NCBI GenBank assembly: GCA_017983495.1
Contig: JAGOBH010000010.1
Coordinates: forward strand, 26,129-90,128
Length of the DNA: 64,000 nucleotides
Reading direction: 5' to 3'
From: Pyrinomonadaceae bacterium
GTDB lineage: Bacteria; Acidobacteriota; Blastocatellia; Pyrinomonadales; Pyrinomonadaceae
Part shown: in pieces, positions 36,471 through 46,233 of the stretch
Layout: each line of letters opens with the position of its first letter
Numbering within the stretch: position 1 is the stretch's first letter
The notes under the pieces: model-generated
Seen by the model: the letters and a program-made list of their open reading frames with translations, nothing else
Told to the model about the DNA's origin: nothing
Database searches by the model: none
Program-made: the position numbers and the translations under genes

Positions 36471-38774
36471 TCACCCGATCGAGCCGAGCCTTACATTTTT
36501 GTCGGAGCGGGCGATCTTGACCATCGCGGCGGTTTCGGCTGACATGCGACGTTGGGTCAGATATTCCTCAGCCTCCTTTCGTGCTGCGACGAGAATATCG
36601 AGATCACGAACGATGTTGCCCAGTTTGAAATTCTGAATTCCGGATTGACGCGTACCGAGTATCTCGCCTTGCCCTCGGATCTCCAGGTCTTTTTCCGCGA
36701 TCTTAAATCCGTCGGATGACTGTTCCATGATCCCGAGTCTTTCTTTCGCAACGGCGGTTCGCTTATAGTCGGCAAGCAGCACGCAAAAGCTCTGCTCGGC
36801 TCCGCGGCCCACACGTCCGCGAAGTTGATGAAGCTGTGACAGCCCGAATCTCTCGGCGTGCTCGATCACCATCAGCGACGCATTCGGCACGTCCACGCCG
36901 ACTTCGATCACCGTCGTCGATACAAGAATATCGAGTTTGCCCGCGACAAACTCCTTCATGATCGCCTCTTTGTCCGGAGCTTTCATTTTACCGTGGAGCA
37001 AGCCAACGGTGTATTGCGGAAAGACCCTGAGCCGCAGGTCGTCATACATTATCGTCGCGGCCTTAAGATCTGATTTTGCCGATTCTTCGATAAGCGGATA
37101 GACGATATAAACTTGCCGACCGAGCTTTATCTCGCGTTCGATGCCGTGATAAACGCCATGGCGTTTATCCTCACCGACCACCACCGTCTTGATCGGTGTT
37201 CGCCCGGGTGGCAACTCATCAATTATCGAAACATCGAGATCGCCATAGACCGTCAACGCCAGGCTGCGGGGGATCGGGGTCGCGGTCATTACCAAAATGT
37301 CAGGGTTCATGCCGCTTGCCTTTAATTGGGCTCGCTGCAAGACACCAAAACGATGCTGCTCGTCGATAACAGCAAGTCCGAGCTTGGCGAACTTAACCGC
37401 GTCCTGAATGATCGCATGGGTGCCGATAACAAGATCGATATCGCCAGCCGCAAGATCTGCGTGGATCTTGCGTTTTGCCGCCGCCCTTGTGCTGCCGACA
37501 AGCAGCTCGACACGAAAACCAGTTTCGGCAAAAAGCCTTGCAGCATTTCGAAAGTGCTGCTCGGCAAGTATTTCGGTCGGGGCCATCAACGCAGTCTGGT
37601 ATCCGTTCTCCATCACGGCAAAGATCGCCAGAAAAGCGACTATGGTCTTGCCGCTGCCGACATCGCCCTGTATCAGGCGATTCATCGGTTCGTCAGATTT
37701 CAAATCTGCAAAAATCTCGCCGATCACGCGTTTTTGAGCGTTGGTCAAAGTGAAGGGCAAGAAGTTCTTTAGCCGCTCCTTTGTGGGTTCCGAAATTTCG
37801 ATCACTGTGCCTTTCGGTTCTTTTTGCCTCTCGCCTCGCAGCAACTGCATTGCGAACGACAACCAGTAGAATTCATCAAATATTAGTCGTCTTTGTGCCG
37901 CGGACCGGAATCTCTCGTAATCCGCGATCGTAGAATCATCCGGCGGAAAGTGGATCTCCGCCAGAGCTTGTGCACGGGACACCAATTTATTGCGTTCGAG
38001 CAGTTCGACGGGCAGGCTGTCATTTATCGAATTTCGGTCCAGTTTGTCGAGAATGCTATGGATGATCTCACGCAGCCGCTTAGTTTGGAATGGTCCGAGT
38101 TTGCGGTACACCGGCACTCGTCGAGCAGTATGAACCGTCGCAAATTCGGGGCTGGCGACATCCTCTTCGAGGTCGTCGTTCTCGGTGTTAGTTCGCCGCT
38201 CACCTGAAATTTCATCCTTGGCGTTCTTGAACAGGCCCGTGTCCACGGCCGGCAAGATCTCCAACTCCTCCGGTTTTGCGAGCTTGAGTGCGTAAGTCCC
38301 TTTGCGATCATCAAATTCCCACATTCCGTACGCGACAAATCGCGTCCCGCGGGTAAAGCGTTGGGTGTAATAGTCGAGTATTGCCTTGGCATTTTTTCCG
38401 GAAATGAACCACTTGACGACAACCGGTTTGAATTTGCGCTCGGCATCGCCGCCTGTGATCTCGAAAATGTACAGTGGAGGTTTTCGCGGATCGCGATTTC
38501 GCCCAACCTGTGTTCCGCCTGAGCCGCGAACGTAGATCTCGACGGCTGCGTCCAAGCCATCCTCAAGTTTGTCGATCGACAGAAAATTTGACCGGTCTTC
38601 GTAACGGGCAGGGAAATAGTTAAGCAGATCTTCGGCCGTTACCGTATTGACGTCTGTTTTGGCGGCAACGCCGGCGACAGCGACCGCAAGTTTTCGGGCC
38701 ATCGCCGTCGATAACTTGGCAATGCCATATTTATCGAAATCGATGATCGGAGTTTTGAGGGTCAACGATATCAT
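36471..38774 (-). CDS. recG: ATP-dependent DNA helicase RecG
   Basis: A 767-residue branch-migration helicase for replication-fork repair. The wedge/OB region lies in the N-terminal third. Walker A is GDVGSGKTIVAFLA, the Walker B box is DEQHRFG, and MTATPIPRSLALTVYGDLDV is motif III. The C-terminal motifs include STTVIEVGVDVPNASLMVIE and QLHQLRGRVGRG. It is somewhat longer than many relatives, with an acidic insertion (TENDDLEEDVASPE) in the region linking the wedge and helicase domains. It is 13 bp downstream of yhhQ. Confidence 0.96.
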   Translation of the reverse strand: MISLTLKTPIIDFDKYGIAKLSTAMARKLAVAVAGVAAKTDVNTVTAEDLLNYFPARYEDRSNFLSIDKLEDGLDAAVEIYVRGSGGTQVGRNRDPRKPPLYIFEITGGDAERKFKPVVVKWFISGKNAKAILDYYTQRFTRGTRFVAYGMWEFDDRKGTYALKLAKPEELEILPAVDTGLFKNAKDEISGERRTNTENDDLEEDVASPEFATVHTARRVPVYRKLGPFQTKRLREIIHSILDKLDRNSINDSLPVELLERNKLVSRAQALAEIHFPPDDSTIADYERFRSAAQRRLIFDEFYWLSFAMQLLRGERQKEPKGTVIEISEPTKERLKNFLPFTLTNAQKRVIGEIFADLKSDEPMNRLIQGDVGSGKTIVAFLAIFAVMENGYQTALMAPTEILAEQHFRNAARLFAETGFRVELLVGSTRAAAKRKIHADLAAGDIDLVIGTHAIIQDAVKFAKLGLAVIDEQHRFGVLQRAQLKASGMNPDILVMTATPIPRSLALTVYGDLDVSIIDELPPGRTPIKTVVVGEDKRHGVYHGIEREIKLGRQVYIVYPLIEESAKSDLKAATIMYDDLRLRVFPQYTVGLLHGKMKAPDKEAIMKEFVAGKLDILVSTTVIEVGVDVPNASLMVIEHAERFGLSQLHQLRGRVGRGAEQSFCVLLADYKRTAVAKERLGIMEQSSDGFKIAEKDLEIRGQGEILGTRQSGIQNFKLGNIVRDLDILVAARKEAEEYLTQRRMSAETAAMVKIARSDKNVRLGSIG

Positions 38775-38787
38775 CAGCCGGATATTT

Positions 38788-39492
38788 TCAGGTGTTTAGC
38801 GAAAACGGATTAAAGTTAGTTTCCCGATCATAGTAATCCTCGTGTTCGGCCTTTTTGAGAAAAGCGACGATCCTGTAGGTGATCGGAGTAACAACCACTT
38901 CCCAAAGGACTTTCAAGAAATAATTACCGATCATTACGGAAACGACCTGTTCATTAGACCATGTGCCGAGAAAAGCGATCGGATAAAAGATAAGGCTGTC
39001 GACTGCCTCGCCGGCAAATGTTGATCCGATCGTTCGCATCCAGAGGTATTTCCCCGCGGTCATCAGCTTCATTTTTGCAAGGACGAACGAATTTACGAAC
39101 TCGCCGGCCCAGAATGCAAACAGTGATGCTGCGACGATCCTCCACGTCTGGCCAAAGATCAGATTAACCGCCGCCTGCGACTCGGGCGACATCGTTTTGG
39201 CTGGCGGGAGGATCGTCACCACATAGGACATCATCGATGCAAAAATCAACGCACCAAACCCCGCCCAAATTACCCTTCGCGATCGGGCGTAACCATAAAC
39301 CTCGGTCAGTATATCTCCGAATAGGTAACTTAGCGGGAAAAATAACACACCTGTGCCGAAAATGTACTCACCGATCAGCGGTAGTTCTACAGAGGATACC
39401 TTATGAACCCCGATCAGATTTGAGCACAGCAACACCGCCACGAATGCTGCCATGATCAGATCGAAATACTTGTACCTCGGCGTTTGAGACAT
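38788..39492 (-). CDS. yhhQ: Queuosine-precursor transporter (YhhQ/DUF165 family)
   Basis: A 234-residue membrane protein with about six helices. It has the family features LLCSNLIGVHKV, FPLSYLFGDILTEVYGYARSR, WAGEFVNSFVLAKMK and GEAVDSLIFYPIAF. The family imports the queuosine precursors preQ0/preQ1. The ATG at 39492 gives the usual N-terminus; six further codons are open upstream. A TACAAT word lies 8 nt before the ATG. No other queuosine gene is in the window. Confidence 0.9.
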   Translation of the reverse strand: MSQTPRYKYFDLIMAAFVAVLLCSNLIGVHKVSSVELPLIGEYIFGTGVLFFPLSYLFGDILTEVYGYARSRRVIWAGFGALIFASMMSYVVTILPPAKTMSPESQAAVNLIFGQTWRIVAASLFAFWAGEFVNSFVLAKMKLMTAGKYLWMRTIGSTFAGEAVDSLIFYPIAFLGTWSNEQVVSVMIGNYFLKVLWEVVVTPITYRIVAFLKKAEHEDYYDRETNFNPFSLNT

Positions 39493-39507
39493 TTCGAAAA
39501 ATTGTAA

Positions 39508-39545
39508 CAAAAAAAGGAAGCGGACCCCTCAAAAGGTCTGCTTCC
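39508..39545 (-). terminator. Rho-independent terminator of rpsT
   Basis: Read on the minus strand, GGAAGCAGACC pairs with GGTCCGCTTCC (one G-T pair) and is followed by a run of T. It separates rpsT from yhhQ. Confidence 0.9.
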
Positions 39546-39591
39546 AAATAGTAGAAAGGGGAAAACTCGAAGGTTTTCTGTTGCGAAACTT

Positions 39592-39855
39592 TTACGCCAG
39601 TTTATTGACGTGCTTGGTAAGGCGCGACTTATAGCGTGCAGCTGTATTCCTGTGAATGATGCCTTTGTTCACAGCCTTATCGATCAGCGAAACTGTCGGG
39701 AAAAGCAGTTCGGTGCTCGCAGCCTTGTCATGGCCGGCGACAGCCGTGCGAAGCTTTTTGATCGACGTACGCAGTTTGCTGCGATTGCTTCGGTTGATCT
39801 CGTTACGTTTGGCGTTCTGACGGACGCGTTTCTCTGCTGATTTATGATTAGCCAT
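39592..39855 (-). CDS. rpsT: 30S ribosomal protein S20
   Basis: An 87-residue, very basic helical protein. It has the typical start MANHKSAEKRVRQNAKRN, the middle KLRTSIKKLRTAV, and KGIIHRNTAARYKSRLTKHV near the end. It binds 16S rRNA in the small subunit. It has its own terminator and a CTGGAAAT ribosome-binding region. Confidence 0.98.
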   Translation of the reverse strand: MANHKSAEKRVRQNAKRNEINRSNRSKLRTSIKKLRTAVAGHDKAASTELLFPTVSLIDKAVNKGIIHRNTAARYKSRLTKHVNKLA

Positions 39856-39935
39856 CTTTATTTCCAGTCGGTTAAGACAAACTCCAAATTCTATAGATAG
39901 TTCGCACGTTTGTCAAATTCGCCGAGACGCGCTTT

Positions 39936-40745
39936 TTACTTTTCAAAACGCAACGCAAGTGTGTGCATAACATCAACAAAAAACGTCACGATCGGGGGAT
40001 ATAAGAAAAACTCAGGCTCGAAGTCTTTGGAAAACATTTCCGGCAGTACTTTGGCCATAAACGAAGTTTGCGTACCGATCAGATAGCCAATGCCGAGGCA
40101 GAAAATAAAACCGCCGATCAATGTGCCCGCCGCCAAGATCCGGGAGAATGGCTTTGCCTTGACCTCATTGCCATCGAGAATTGAATCGTGAATATTATCG
40201 TCGACCTCGGTATAACGAACAAAACCCTCTTTGACTCGGCCAGAGATATGAATTAATCCCACAATAAAAAGCGATACAATGATTATCTGGCCGACAACGC
40301 CGGTCGAGATGAAGATCATAGGCTTCAACGCGGTGGAAAGTACTGCAGAAACATACAAAGCGACCGTGGGGTAGATCGCACGCTGAAATGCCATTGCCTC
40401 CAGCCGCTCTTCGGCGATCATGCGGTCGATAATGTCGTTGTAACGCTTTTCATAGACCATTCGCCGCCACCGCTGCACATGTCGATTGGTCGATGAAAAT
40501 GTGCCGTCCGAACTGCCCGACCCGCTATATTGTTGTTCGAGAAGGCGGCGATCGTAATTAACGCGTTCCTTGGCATTGCCGAGGACCTCATATGCTTCGG
40601 CGATCGCAGCAAATTTAAGGGCTGTTTCCTCAGATCCGTTGTTCTTGTCAGGATGGAGTTTGCGGGCAAGGCGACGATACGCCGACTTAATCTCAGTCGT
40701 CGACGCCTTTGGCGACACTTTAAGAATGTCGTAGTAATTAACCAT
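39936..40745 (-). CDS. DnaJ-domain membrane protein
   Basis: A 269-residue protein. An N-terminal J domain (NYYDILKVSPKASTTEIKSAY) has the HPD motif in RKLHPDKNNG, so it can stimulate a DnaK ATPase. Four or so hydrophobic helices follow (IYPTVALYVSAVLSTAL, FISTGVVGQIIIVSLFIVGL, and others). It lacks the G/F region and zinc fingers of true DnaJ and belongs to the membrane-anchored J-protein group. The ATG at 40745 is preferred to a TTG one codon earlier. Confidence 0.88.
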   Translation of the reverse strand: MVNYYDILKVSPKASTTEIKSAYRRLARKLHPDKNNGSEETALKFAAIAEAYEVLGNAKERVNYDRRLLEQQYSGSGSSDGTFSSTNRHVQRWRRMVYEKRYNDIIDRMIAEERLEAMAFQRAIYPTVALYVSAVLSTALKPMIFISTGVVGQIIIVSLFIVGLIHISGRVKEGFVRYTEVDDNIHDSILDGNEVKAKPFSRILAAGTLIGGFIFCLGIGYLIGTQTSFMAKVLPEMFSKDFEPEFFLYPPIVTFFVDVMHTLALRFEK

Positions 40746-40836
40746 CAATTAGCTTCAATTACGAGGTGAACGGCAGATTCGGCTTCGACAAAGAACTATG
40801 ACCGGACCAGAGGAGTATATCACGACACACCGTGAT

Positions 40837-41301
40837 CTAGTCGAGACCGTCAATTTGGAGACTGATCGGATACGCACCTGCGGCCTTAACCGTATCGACG
40901 ATCCGGGCCACGCTGCCGTATTCCAAACTTCGCGGAGCTTTGATAAAAACCGTTCGTTCGATCCGGTCGCGATAGGGCCGGTCGGCCGAATCGGCATGGC
41001 TTTCGGATATGCTGCCATTCGCAATTCGCTCACTAAAGATGATTTTCAGCCGTTCTTCTAATTTCGATCCATCATCAACCGAACCTAGCCCCGTTTCAGT
41101 GTTTAGTTTCAACTCTCCGTCTGGCGAAACGATGACCGCAAGCGTATCCGGATGAGGGTCGCCTGAATTCGTCGGCCGTGGTTCATTCGGGATTCTGGCT
41201 TTGAAACTACTCGGTTTTAATGGTGTCACGACCATAAAAATGATCAGTAGCACCAGCAGAACATCGATTAGCGGCGTTACATTAACATTTGGTTTGTTCA
41301 T
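40837..41301 (-). CDS. ExbD/TolR-family biopolymer transport protein
   Basis: A 154-residue protein. The N-terminal transmembrane segment carries the essential Asp (NVTPLIDVLLVLLIIFMVVTP), followed by a periplasmic domain ending YGSVARIVDTVKAAGAYPISL. ExbD/TolR proteins work with an ExbB/TolQ channel to use proton-motive force. No exbB or tonB is adjacent, so it probably joins a complex encoded elsewhere. AGGAG lies 7 nt before the ATG. The periplasmic part has an unusually long polar middle (ERIANGSISESHADSAD). Confidence 0.9.
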   Translation of the reverse strand: MNKPNVNVTPLIDVLLVLLIIFMVVTPLKPSSFKARIPNEPRPTNSGDPHPDTLAVIVSPDGELKLNTETGLGSVDDGSKLEERLKIIFSERIANGSISESHADSADRPYRDRIERTVFIKAPRSLEYGSVARIVDTVKAAGAYPISLQIDGLD

Positions 41302-41420
41302 CTATTTTCTCCTGTCGGGGATTTGTGTACGGAGTATTAGACACCCGGATTTGAGTATTGTTCCCGAGGTTTGTTCGTTTCACAGTCGCTTGAAACATTT
41401 TCACTGTGATCAAGTCAAAC

Positions 41421-42731
41421 TTATGCTCCAAGTGCGTCTAATAGGGCCTTCGCTTTGGTCAGTGTTTCGTCGTATTCGCTTCGCGGGTCACTGTCGATCA
41501 CGATGCCGCCGCCAACATTGAACGTCGCAACACAGTCCCGGATCACCATCGTTCTGATAGCAACACTCAGGTCGAAGATGCCGGCCATGCCGAACATGTT
41601 ACCGTCCGGGATGTGATATCCGATCGCTCCCATCGAGAGGCCCCGCGGCGAAGGTTCGATCGCGTCGATCATCTTCATCGTACTGATCTTAGGTGCACCG
41701 GTGATCGATCCACATGGGAATAACGCTTTTAGGATCTGGGAGAAACCAACATCTTCACGCAACTTACCTGTTACCGTAGATACAAGATGGAACAAGGTCG
41801 GGTGTTCTTCGAGATCGCATAGTTTTTCAACCCGGACCGATCCAAATTCGCAAACACGGCCGAGATCATTTCTCAGCAGATCGACGATCATCGTATTTTC
41901 AGCACGGTCCTTTCGACTATCGAGCAATTTGCTTTTCAGAAGTTCGTCGCTTTCGTGATCGCCGCCGCGAGCTATTGTTCCTTTGATAGGCGAGGTTGAG
42001 ATCGTTCTTGTTCGCGGATCAATAGTAAAGAAACGTTCCGGCGAGGCCGATACCACAACGGAATCTTGCCGCTTAATGAACGCTGCAAATGGTGCCGGAT
42101 GATCTTCTCGCAGTCGTTGAAACACAGTTTGTGGAGTCGATAAGCTGGGAAGATCCACACGGAGTTGTTGCGTCAGGTTAGCCTGATAAGTATTTCCACG
42201 ACGTATTTCTTCCTGAATGTACCGGATCGCCGAAATGTATTCGTCATACGAAAAATTGGACGTCGCCTTCGTGATCTCCGTCGACGTTGGAGGATGCTCT
42301 CGGACTGCGTTAAGCAACAAATCGCGTGTTGCTTCGAGTTTACGCCGATCCCCCGCGACCCACGTCCGACCAACTGCATAATCGTGAAAAACGGCTACAT
42401 CAAACTGGGCAATGTATACATCCGGTTCGGTTCGATAGGAACTGTTAGGATCGCAGGTCGCAATATTTTGCAGCCTTCTTCCAAATTCATACGAGAGTGT
42501 AAAAAAGGTGACAGCGTCATCACGCGAAACGGCACTAGCCATTAAATAGAGAGCTTCGGCCGGATCGTCGGAAGTTATTTCTGTGGCCAAAATGGGTGAG
42601 ATGCCCGCGATCAGAAGATGCGAGCCCAGATGGCCGACACCGCAACTGTCGAGAATGCAAACTTGCTCGACTGCAGACAAACTGAGCAGTGCCGAGACAA
42701 GTTGGTTCGCCGTGAGTTCGACCTCGAGCAT
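41421..42731 (-). CDS. pabB: Aminodeoxychorismate synthase component I (PabB)
   Basis: A 436-residue chorismate-binding enzyme. Hallmarks are GNTYQANLTQQLRV, SASPERFF, IKGTIARG, DRAENTMIVDLLRNDLGRV, LFPCGSITGAPKISTMKMI and TFNVGGGIVIDSDP. This pattern, including PIKGT, fits PabB better than anthranilate synthase TrpE. It converts chorismate with ammonia from PabA on the way to folate. I chose the ATG at 42731, which matches the family N-terminus and follows a TAAGAT word by 7 nt. An in-frame GTG at 42821 would overlap the divergent permease gene. Confidence 0.92.
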   Translation of the reverse strand: MLEVELTANQLVSALLSLSAVEQVCILDSCGVGHLGSHLLIAGISPILATEITSDDPAEALYLMASAVSRDDAVTFFTLSYEFGRRLQNIATCDPNSSYRTEPDVYIAQFDVAVFHDYAVGRTWVAGDRRKLEATRDLLLNAVREHPPTSTEITKATSNFSYDEYISAIRYIQEEIRRGNTYQANLTQQLRVDLPSLSTPQTVFQRLREDHPAPFAAFIKRQDSVVVSASPERFFTIDPRTRTISTSPIKGTIARGGDHESDELLKSKLLDSRKDRAENTMIVDLLRNDLGRVCEFGSVRVEKLCDLEEHPTLFHLVSTVTGKLREDVGFSQILKALFPCGSITGAPKISTMKMIDAIEPSPRGLSMGAIGYHIPDGNMFGMAGIFDLSVAIRTMVIRDCVATFNVGGGIVIDSDPRSEYDETLTKAKALLDALGA

Positions 42732-42811
42732 AGGGAAAATCTTATCACGGAATAAAATTTCACTTGAGACGGGTTTTCGCGTAATATGTTGCCAGTCAAT
42801 AACTCGAAAAT

Positions 42812-44284
42812 ATGAATCCACAGATCAGCGAACGTCAGACATTGATACGCGGCCTCGGCCTAATCGCGGCAATTTCAGTGATCATCGGCAATGTTATCGG
42901 AACAGGCGTCTTTCTAAAGGCCCGTGTGATGACTTGTAACGTCGGCAGCCCGACATGGGTAATGATCGCCTGGGTCGCTGCCGGCCTATTGTCGCTAGCA
43001 GGCGCCCTGACTTACGCCGAATTGACATCAATGAAACCGGAAGCAGCTGGCCCTTACGCATTCCTGAGGGATTCGTATGGTAAGCTGTCGAGCTTTCTCT
43101 TCGGCTGGATGCAGATGTTCATTGCCCGAACCGGAGCGCAGGCGTCAGTCGCCGTGGTGTTTGCGATTGCTCTCAACGATTATCTGGGCGGCGGATTAAA
43201 GCAGACGTTGTTTTCGACAATCATTTTTGGTGCCCCGTACGAGATCACGTCGCTGCAGATCATTGCGATCGTGATAATCGCGATCTTTACGACACTTAAT
43301 TGTCTTTCAGTTTCGCTGAGCGGTCAGATCGCTGCGACCTTGACGTTCGTCAAAATCGGGCTAGTGATCTTTGTCGGACTCGGGGCTTTTCTATTTATCG
43401 GTGGCGGGAGTTTTGGCAATTTTTCACTGATGAATACGGGCGGAGCCTGTGAGGGCGTCGCTAACTCGGTCCGGTTCGGTTCGGCCGAATACACATTCCT
43501 TGCGGGCTTTGGTGCGGCGATGCTGGGTGCTCTTTGGGGATATGACGGCTGGGATAACCTCTCTTTTGTTGCTGGCGAGGTCAAGGATCCGCATCGAAAT
43601 ATCCCAATCGCGATCATTGGCAGCGTTGTGGCCGTCATCCTGCTGTATGTGTTTGCTCACGTCGCTTATTTCTACGTCCTTGACCCAACCTCGATAGCGT
43701 CGGTGTCAAAGGATTCGTCTGTCGCAATGGTCATTGTCAGCAAGTTCTTTGGCGGCGACCTGACGACTTTGGCGACAGGGGTCGCTGCGGCCGTGTTTAC
43801 GGTCGGCCTGATGCTTTCGTCACTCGGAACACTTCATACATCGATACTGAGTGCGTCGCGAATTCCGTACGCGATGGCTAATGACGGATTGATGTTCAAG
43901 CCGTTTTCAAAATTGTCCGTAAATTCGGTGCCTGTCTACGGCGTCCTGTTTCAAGGGGTCTGGGCCAGCATCCTTGCATTGTCCGGGTCGTTCGATACGC
44001 TTACGGACTACGTGATCTTCGGATCGTGGATTTTTTACGCGTTGATCACGTCTTCGATATTCGTGTTTCGGCGAAAATATCCAGATCTTGCCCGGCCATA
44101 CAAAGCCTGGGGATATCCGGTCGTGCCGATCGTATTTCTTTTCGTTTCGGGCTGGCTACTTATCAGTACGATGATAAATACTCCGAAGGAGTCCTTTACG
44201 GGAATTGGCCTTATTATCTTGGGTTTGCCGGTCTATTATTACTTAACAAAAATTGGAAAGCGTTCGCCGGAACCGGGCGAATAA
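42812..44284 (+). CDS. APC-family amino acid permease
   Basis: A 490-residue permease with about 12 helices. IGNVIGTGVFLKARVM is the unwound first helix with the APC substrate motif GTGVF. ALTYAELTSMKPEAAGPYAFL is the conserved second helix and loop. ALWGYDGWDNLSFVAGEVKDP matches helix 6 of LAT-type exchangers. Substrate not determined. It is divergent from pabB and followed almost directly by a PilZ gene. Confidence 0.92.
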   Translation: MNPQISERQTLIRGLGLIAAISVIIGNVIGTGVFLKARVMTCNVGSPTWVMIAWVAAGLLSLAGALTYAELTSMKPEAAGPYAFLRDSYGKLSSFLFGWMQMFIARTGAQASVAVVFAIALNDYLGGGLKQTLFSTIIFGAPYEITSLQIIAIVIIAIFTTLNCLSVSLSGQIAATLTFVKIGLVIFVGLGAFLFIGGGSFGNFSLMNTGGACEGVANSVRFGSAEYTFLAGFGAAMLGALWGYDGWDNLSFVAGEVKDPHRNIPIAIIGSVVAVILLYVFAHVAYFYVLDPTSIASVSKDSSVAMVIVSKFFGGDLTTLATGVAAAVFTVGLMLSSLGTLHTSILSASRIPYAMANDGLMFKPFSKLSVNSVPVYGVLFQGVWASILALSGSFDTLTDYVIFGSWIFYALITSSIFVFRRKYPDLARPYKAWGYPVVPIVFLFVSGWLLISTMINTPKESFTGIGLIILGLPVYYYLTKIGKRSPEPGE

Positions 44285-44291
44285 TCTTACG

Positions 44292-44627
44292 ATGTCAACA
44301 CAAGACAGACGCAGCGGCACGGAACGCCGCGGAACAAATCGGTACTCGGTCGATGTTCAGGTCGAGTGGGAGGGCAAACTCGGCCGACAGCCCGGTTCGC
44401 TCAGTGATGTTAGCTTTGACGGCTGCTTTATTCTCAGTTCTGGCGAGGTCCAAGATGGCGATCCGGTTCGCGTCTTCATTCCACTTGCGGACGGTATGAA
44501 GGTTCAATTTGGCGGCCGCGTCGCCAATAATGTCTTTGAGATCGGGTTCGGCGTCAAATTCGACCAGCTGTCCTCAGCCCAGCGGGAGTTGCTTGTAAAC
44601 CTGGTCCGCGAATCGGGCCAGGCATAG
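44292..44627 (+). CDS. PilZ-domain protein
   Basis: A 111-residue protein that is essentially one PilZ domain, which usually binds cyclic di-GMP. The motif RRGTNRYSVDVQV (RxxxR) at residues 9-21 is followed by LSDVSFDGCFI, which matches the (D/N)xSxxG motif. It starts 7 bp after the permease stop. The target process cannot be told from context. Confidence 0.88.
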   Translation: MSTQDRRSGTERRGTNRYSVDVQVEWEGKLGRQPGSLSDVSFDGCFILSSGEVQDGDPVRVFIPLADGMKVQFGGRVANNVFEIGFGVKFDQLSSAQRELLVNLVRESGQA

Positions 44628-44629
44628 TT

Positions 44630-46123
44630 CTATTCGTTAATATCGGCTAATGCTTCGATGGCGACCTCGCGGTCATCAAAATGGAACTTATCGGCTCCGA
44701 CAATCTGATAGTTTTCGTGTCCTTTGCCGGCGATAATAACCACATCACCTGACCCAGCCAGAGACACTGCCCGGCCAATTGCTCGGCGGCGGTCATCGAT
44801 GATCTCGTAGTCCTTTCCAGTCGGCCGCACACCTATCTCAATATCGGCAATTATCTTTAGCGGGTTCTCGGTTCGCGGATTGTCAGATGTGATTATCACA
44901 AGATCGCTGTTCTCGCCTGCGACTCTGCCCATCGGCTCACGCTTTGATTTGTCGCGGTCGCCTCCGCAGCCAAATACCGTGATTATACGGCCGTCCGTAA
45001 GCTCGCGGGCCGTTTTCAAGGTATTCAGAAGGGCATCGTCCGTGTGAGCGTAGTCGACCACAACGGCGAAATCCCCGTCATGCTCCACTCGCTCGAATCT
45101 GCCTGGAGCTCCGACGCAGGTCGACAAACCACGAACGATATCATCAAGACTGTAACCCAGCTCGAGCCCGGCGGCCGTCGCTGTGAGCATGTTGTAAACA
45201 TGAGGTTTGCCAACTAGCGGGGAAGTTACCCTGCGTTCACCGTCCGGCGTCACTAGTAAAAATGACGTTCCGCGGATCAGCGAAACCTCGATACCTGACG
45301 CTTTCAGATCCGCAGTTTCGTTATCCTGACCGATCGTGACGACTCGTTGGCCATTTGCCTTTATCTCATCGGCGAGTTTGAGGCCCCATTTGTCATCGAT
45401 ATTGATCACGCTCGATCCTGGCTTTTCGCCGAGACGCCCGTCAAATAACTTCTTTTTGGCGTCATAGTAGTTTTCCATCGTCAGATGGTAGTCGAGATGA
45501 TCTTGCGTAAGATTGGTGAAAACCGCGACCTTGAATCGCAGCCAATCGCAGCGATTAAGGTCGATGGCCTGCGACGAAGCTTCCATCACGGCCATTGAGC
45601 ACCCGCTCTCGACCGCCTCACGCAAAAATCGATTTGTATCAGACGCCTCGGGAGTTGTGCGAATCGCAGGTTCGCTCTTTTCGCCGATCCGGTATTCGAC
45701 CGTCGTTAACATCGCGGGCCGCACACCGGATGCTTCAGCAAGGGCAAAACAGAGATACGTGGTCGTTGTTTTACCGTTCGTTCCGGTAATGCCCACAAGA
45801 TCGAGATCATGGGACGGATTGCCGTTAATTACAGCCGCGGCCTTGGCGAGAGCTTGGCGTGCATTCGGCACCGTCAGCCAAACTCCATCGAAATCCTTCG
45901 GCGGATCTTGCTCGGAAATGACACCAACCGCGCCGCGGCGAAGGACATCGTCGACGAATCTGTGCCCGTCCATTGTGGCACCTTTGATAGCAACAAAAAG
46001 CGTCCCACCTCCGGCCTGGCGCGAGTCGTGCGTGACATCCAGAGCAAATGCCGATGTATCGCCTAAAACGGCCGCCCCGAGTGCGTTCGCAACGTCTGAA
46101 ATCGTTGAGTTTTGTTTCGTCAA
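44630..46123 (-). CDS. murE: UDP-MurNAc-L-Ala-D-Glu:2,6-diaminopimelate ligase MurE
   Basis: A 497-residue Mur ligase adding the third residue to peptidoglycan precursors. The ATP site is GITGTNGKTTTTYL, MEASSQAIDLNRC is conserved, and DNPRTENP is the motif linked to meso-diaminopimelate specificity. This implies a mDAP-type cell wall. I place the start at the TTG at 46123, where AAGGAT lies 8 nt upstream; the open frame extends 31 codons further through the promoter. It lies outside any ftsI-murF cluster, which is unusual. Confidence 0.92.
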   Translation of the reverse strand: MTKQNSTISDVANALGAAVLGDTSAFALDVTHDSRQAGGGTLFVAIKGATMDGHRFVDDVLRRGAVGVISEQDPPKDFDGVWLTVPNARQALAKAAAVINGNPSHDLDLVGITGTNGKTTTTYLCFALAEASGVRPAMLTTVEYRIGEKSEPAIRTTPEASDTNRFLREAVESGCSMAVMEASSQAIDLNRCDWLRFKVAVFTNLTQDHLDYHLTMENYYDAKKKLFDGRLGEKPGSSVINIDDKWGLKLADEIKANGQRVVTIGQDNETADLKASGIEVSLIRGTSFLLVTPDGERRVTSPLVGKPHVYNMLTATAAGLELGYSLDDIVRGLSTCVGAPGRFERVEHDGDFAVVVDYAHTDDALLNTLKTARELTDGRIITVFGCGGDRDKSKREPMGRVAGENSDLVIITSDNPRTENPLKIIADIEIGVRPTGKDYEIIDDRRRAIGRAVSLAGSGDVVIIAGKGHENYQIVGADKFHFDDREVAIEALADINE

Positions 46124-46154
46124 AATCGTTATCCTTGCCTCGTTATCAACGGAA

Positions 46155-46160
46155 ATTATA
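46155..46160 (-). promoter_or_regulatory. Probable -10 box of murE
   Basis: TATAAT on the minus strand, about 30 nt upstream of the TTG start and in front of the AAGGAT ribosome-binding site. A -35 box is not clear. Confidence 0.45.
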
Positions 46161-46233
46161 CGATAGACCAAAAGTTTCCACGAACATACCCGCACGGATT
46201 TCGTATAAACTCTCAAAGTCGGAGGTTTGTAAC

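Noticed and set aside
41421..42731. Anthranilate synthase TrpE
   Set aside because: The PIKGT-type motif and lack of trp neighbours fit PabB better; the assignment to this branch is still by motif only.
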